Origin: DATCLA01 sp036564195
Lineage (GTDB): Bacteria; Bacillota; UBA4882; UBA8346
NCBI GenBank assembly: GCA_036564195.1
Contig: DATCLA010000288.1
Span: 1 to 7,628, forward strand
Length of the DNA: 7,628 nt
Direction: 5' to 3'
Each line of letters opens with the position of its first letter. The stretch's first letter is position 1. The notes under the pieces are model-generated. The model ran no database searches. It saw only the letters and a program-made list of their open reading frames with translations, and had not been told where the DNA came from. The translations under genes and the position numbers were made by a program. This document shows positions 7,116-7,628 of the stretch, one piece after another.

Positions 7116-7628
7116 TTAGATTACTTCAGCATGATCCCTGTCGCCAACTTTGGCTTTGAGATACTTCCATTTTCCGGAATGAAACCGCAGGCCAACCACT
7201 GCCGAGCGGATATACTGGTCCATTACCAGCGCAATCCAGGCGCCGCTTAACCCCCAGCTAAAAACATTCACAAATAAGAAAGTTGCACCGACTCGGAATA
7301 CCCAAATTCCCATTACGGATGCATATAAAGGATATAGCGTGTCACCGGCCCCGCGCAAAGCACCGGCCAGCGTCAACTGGGTTGACTGCCCCGGCTGGGC
7401 CAACGCCAGAATTTTCAGGACAGTCCCGGCCATTCCGGCCACTACTACATCCGAAGTATACAAGCGGGCCATGGGATGGGAAAATAAAATAAACATCAAA
7501 CCCATGGTACAGGCAGTACCTACTGCAGTTTTATGGACGAACCTGGCATATTGCTCCGCTTTGGCAAGGTTATTAGCTCCCAGGCTTTGTCCGACCAAAG
7601 TAGTCGCTGCTACACCAAAGGCCTGGCT
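7116..7628 (-). CDS. MATE-family efflux transporter, C-terminal fragment (runs off the window)
   Basis: The C-terminal 170 residues of a cytoplasmic-membrane exporter of the NorM/DinF-like MATE family, which exchanges Na+ or H+ for cationic drugs or metabolites. The reading frame is open to the window edge, beginning SQAFGVAATTLVGQSLGANN, which matches the conserved segment in the second half of MATE proteins. GALRGAGDT, another typical family motif, follows. Hydrophobic stretches are consistent with the last four or so of 12 membrane helices, and the end RFHSGKWKYLK is the usual basic cytoplasmic tail. A full protein would be about 450 residues, so roughly 60 per cent lies beyond 7628. The TTG at 7598 is an internal Leu codon, not a start. 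The gene faces hppA across a shared terminator region and is probably functionally unrelated to it. The substrate cannot be told from this part. Confidence 0.92.
   Translation of the reverse strand, partial: SQAFGVAATTLVGQSLGANNLAKAEQYARFVHKTAVGTACTMGLMFILFSHPMARLYTSDVVVAGMAGTVLKILALAQPGQSTQLTLAGALRGAGDTLYPLYASVMGIWVFRVGATFLFVNVFSWGLSGAWIALVMDQYIRSAVVGLRFHSGKWKYLKAKVGDRDHAEVI

Noticed and set aside
7596..7598. TTG as the start codon of the minus-strand gene.
   Set aside because: The frame stays open to the window edge and the ten residues before it (SQAFGVAATT) match the MATE family, so this is an internal Leu codon.

Overview
The window holds three complete genes on the plus strand, plus the C-terminal end of a fourth gene on the minus strand that runs off the right edge. 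In order they are: a Glu/Leu/Phe/Val-type glutamate dehydrogenase (7-1293); a large multidomain protein with a PEP/pyruvate-binding (PPDK N-terminal type) ATP-grasp domain and a C-terminal nucleotidyltransferase domain (1337-4540); a membrane-bound proton-pumping pyrophosphatase, hppA (4797-6884); and a convergent MATE-family multidrug/cation exporter fragment (7116-7628, minus). I see no RNA genes, CRISPR arrays, insertion sequences or other mobile element signs.

The organism is probably an anaerobic bacterium, most likely a Firmicutes/Clostridia-like lineage. Base composition is intermediate, the hppA ribosome binding site is a strong AGGAGGTGG, the sigma-70-like promoter is clear, and the gene set (catabolic-type glutamate dehydrogenase, PPi-driven proton pump, PEP/pyruvate-type ATP-grasp protein) fits fermentative or syntrophic energy-limited anaerobes. 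This is an inference from style and gene content, not a phylogenetic result.

Layout: gdh and the multidomain gene are 43 bp apart with no terminator between them, so they are probably cotranscribed from a promoter left of the window. A hairpin followed by a short T run (4578-4624) may end that unit. hppA then has its own extended -10 promoter (4712-4740), a leader of about 50 nt and a strong ribosome binding site. A hairpin with A and T tracts on both sides (6918-6952) follows hppA and can act in both directions. A second, weaker hairpin lies nearer the end of the MATE gene.

The most interesting object is the 1067-residue protein. Its ATP-binding residues match those of pyruvate phosphate dikinase in identity and spacing, but it has no phosphohistidine swivel domain. 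That place is taken by a module carrying GPGRWGS and GTHFFQ motifs, then by a nucleotidyltransferase domain with an intact G-S/D-x-D signature, and a sensor-like domain sits at the N terminus. It looks like a regulatory or protein/small-molecule modifying enzyme rather than a metabolic dikinase. The pyrophosphatase is also noteworthy: it has the Lys/Thr pair of potassium-independent enzymes, but Asp instead of Glu at the ion-gate position and several altered family motifs, so it may belong to a divergent subfamily.
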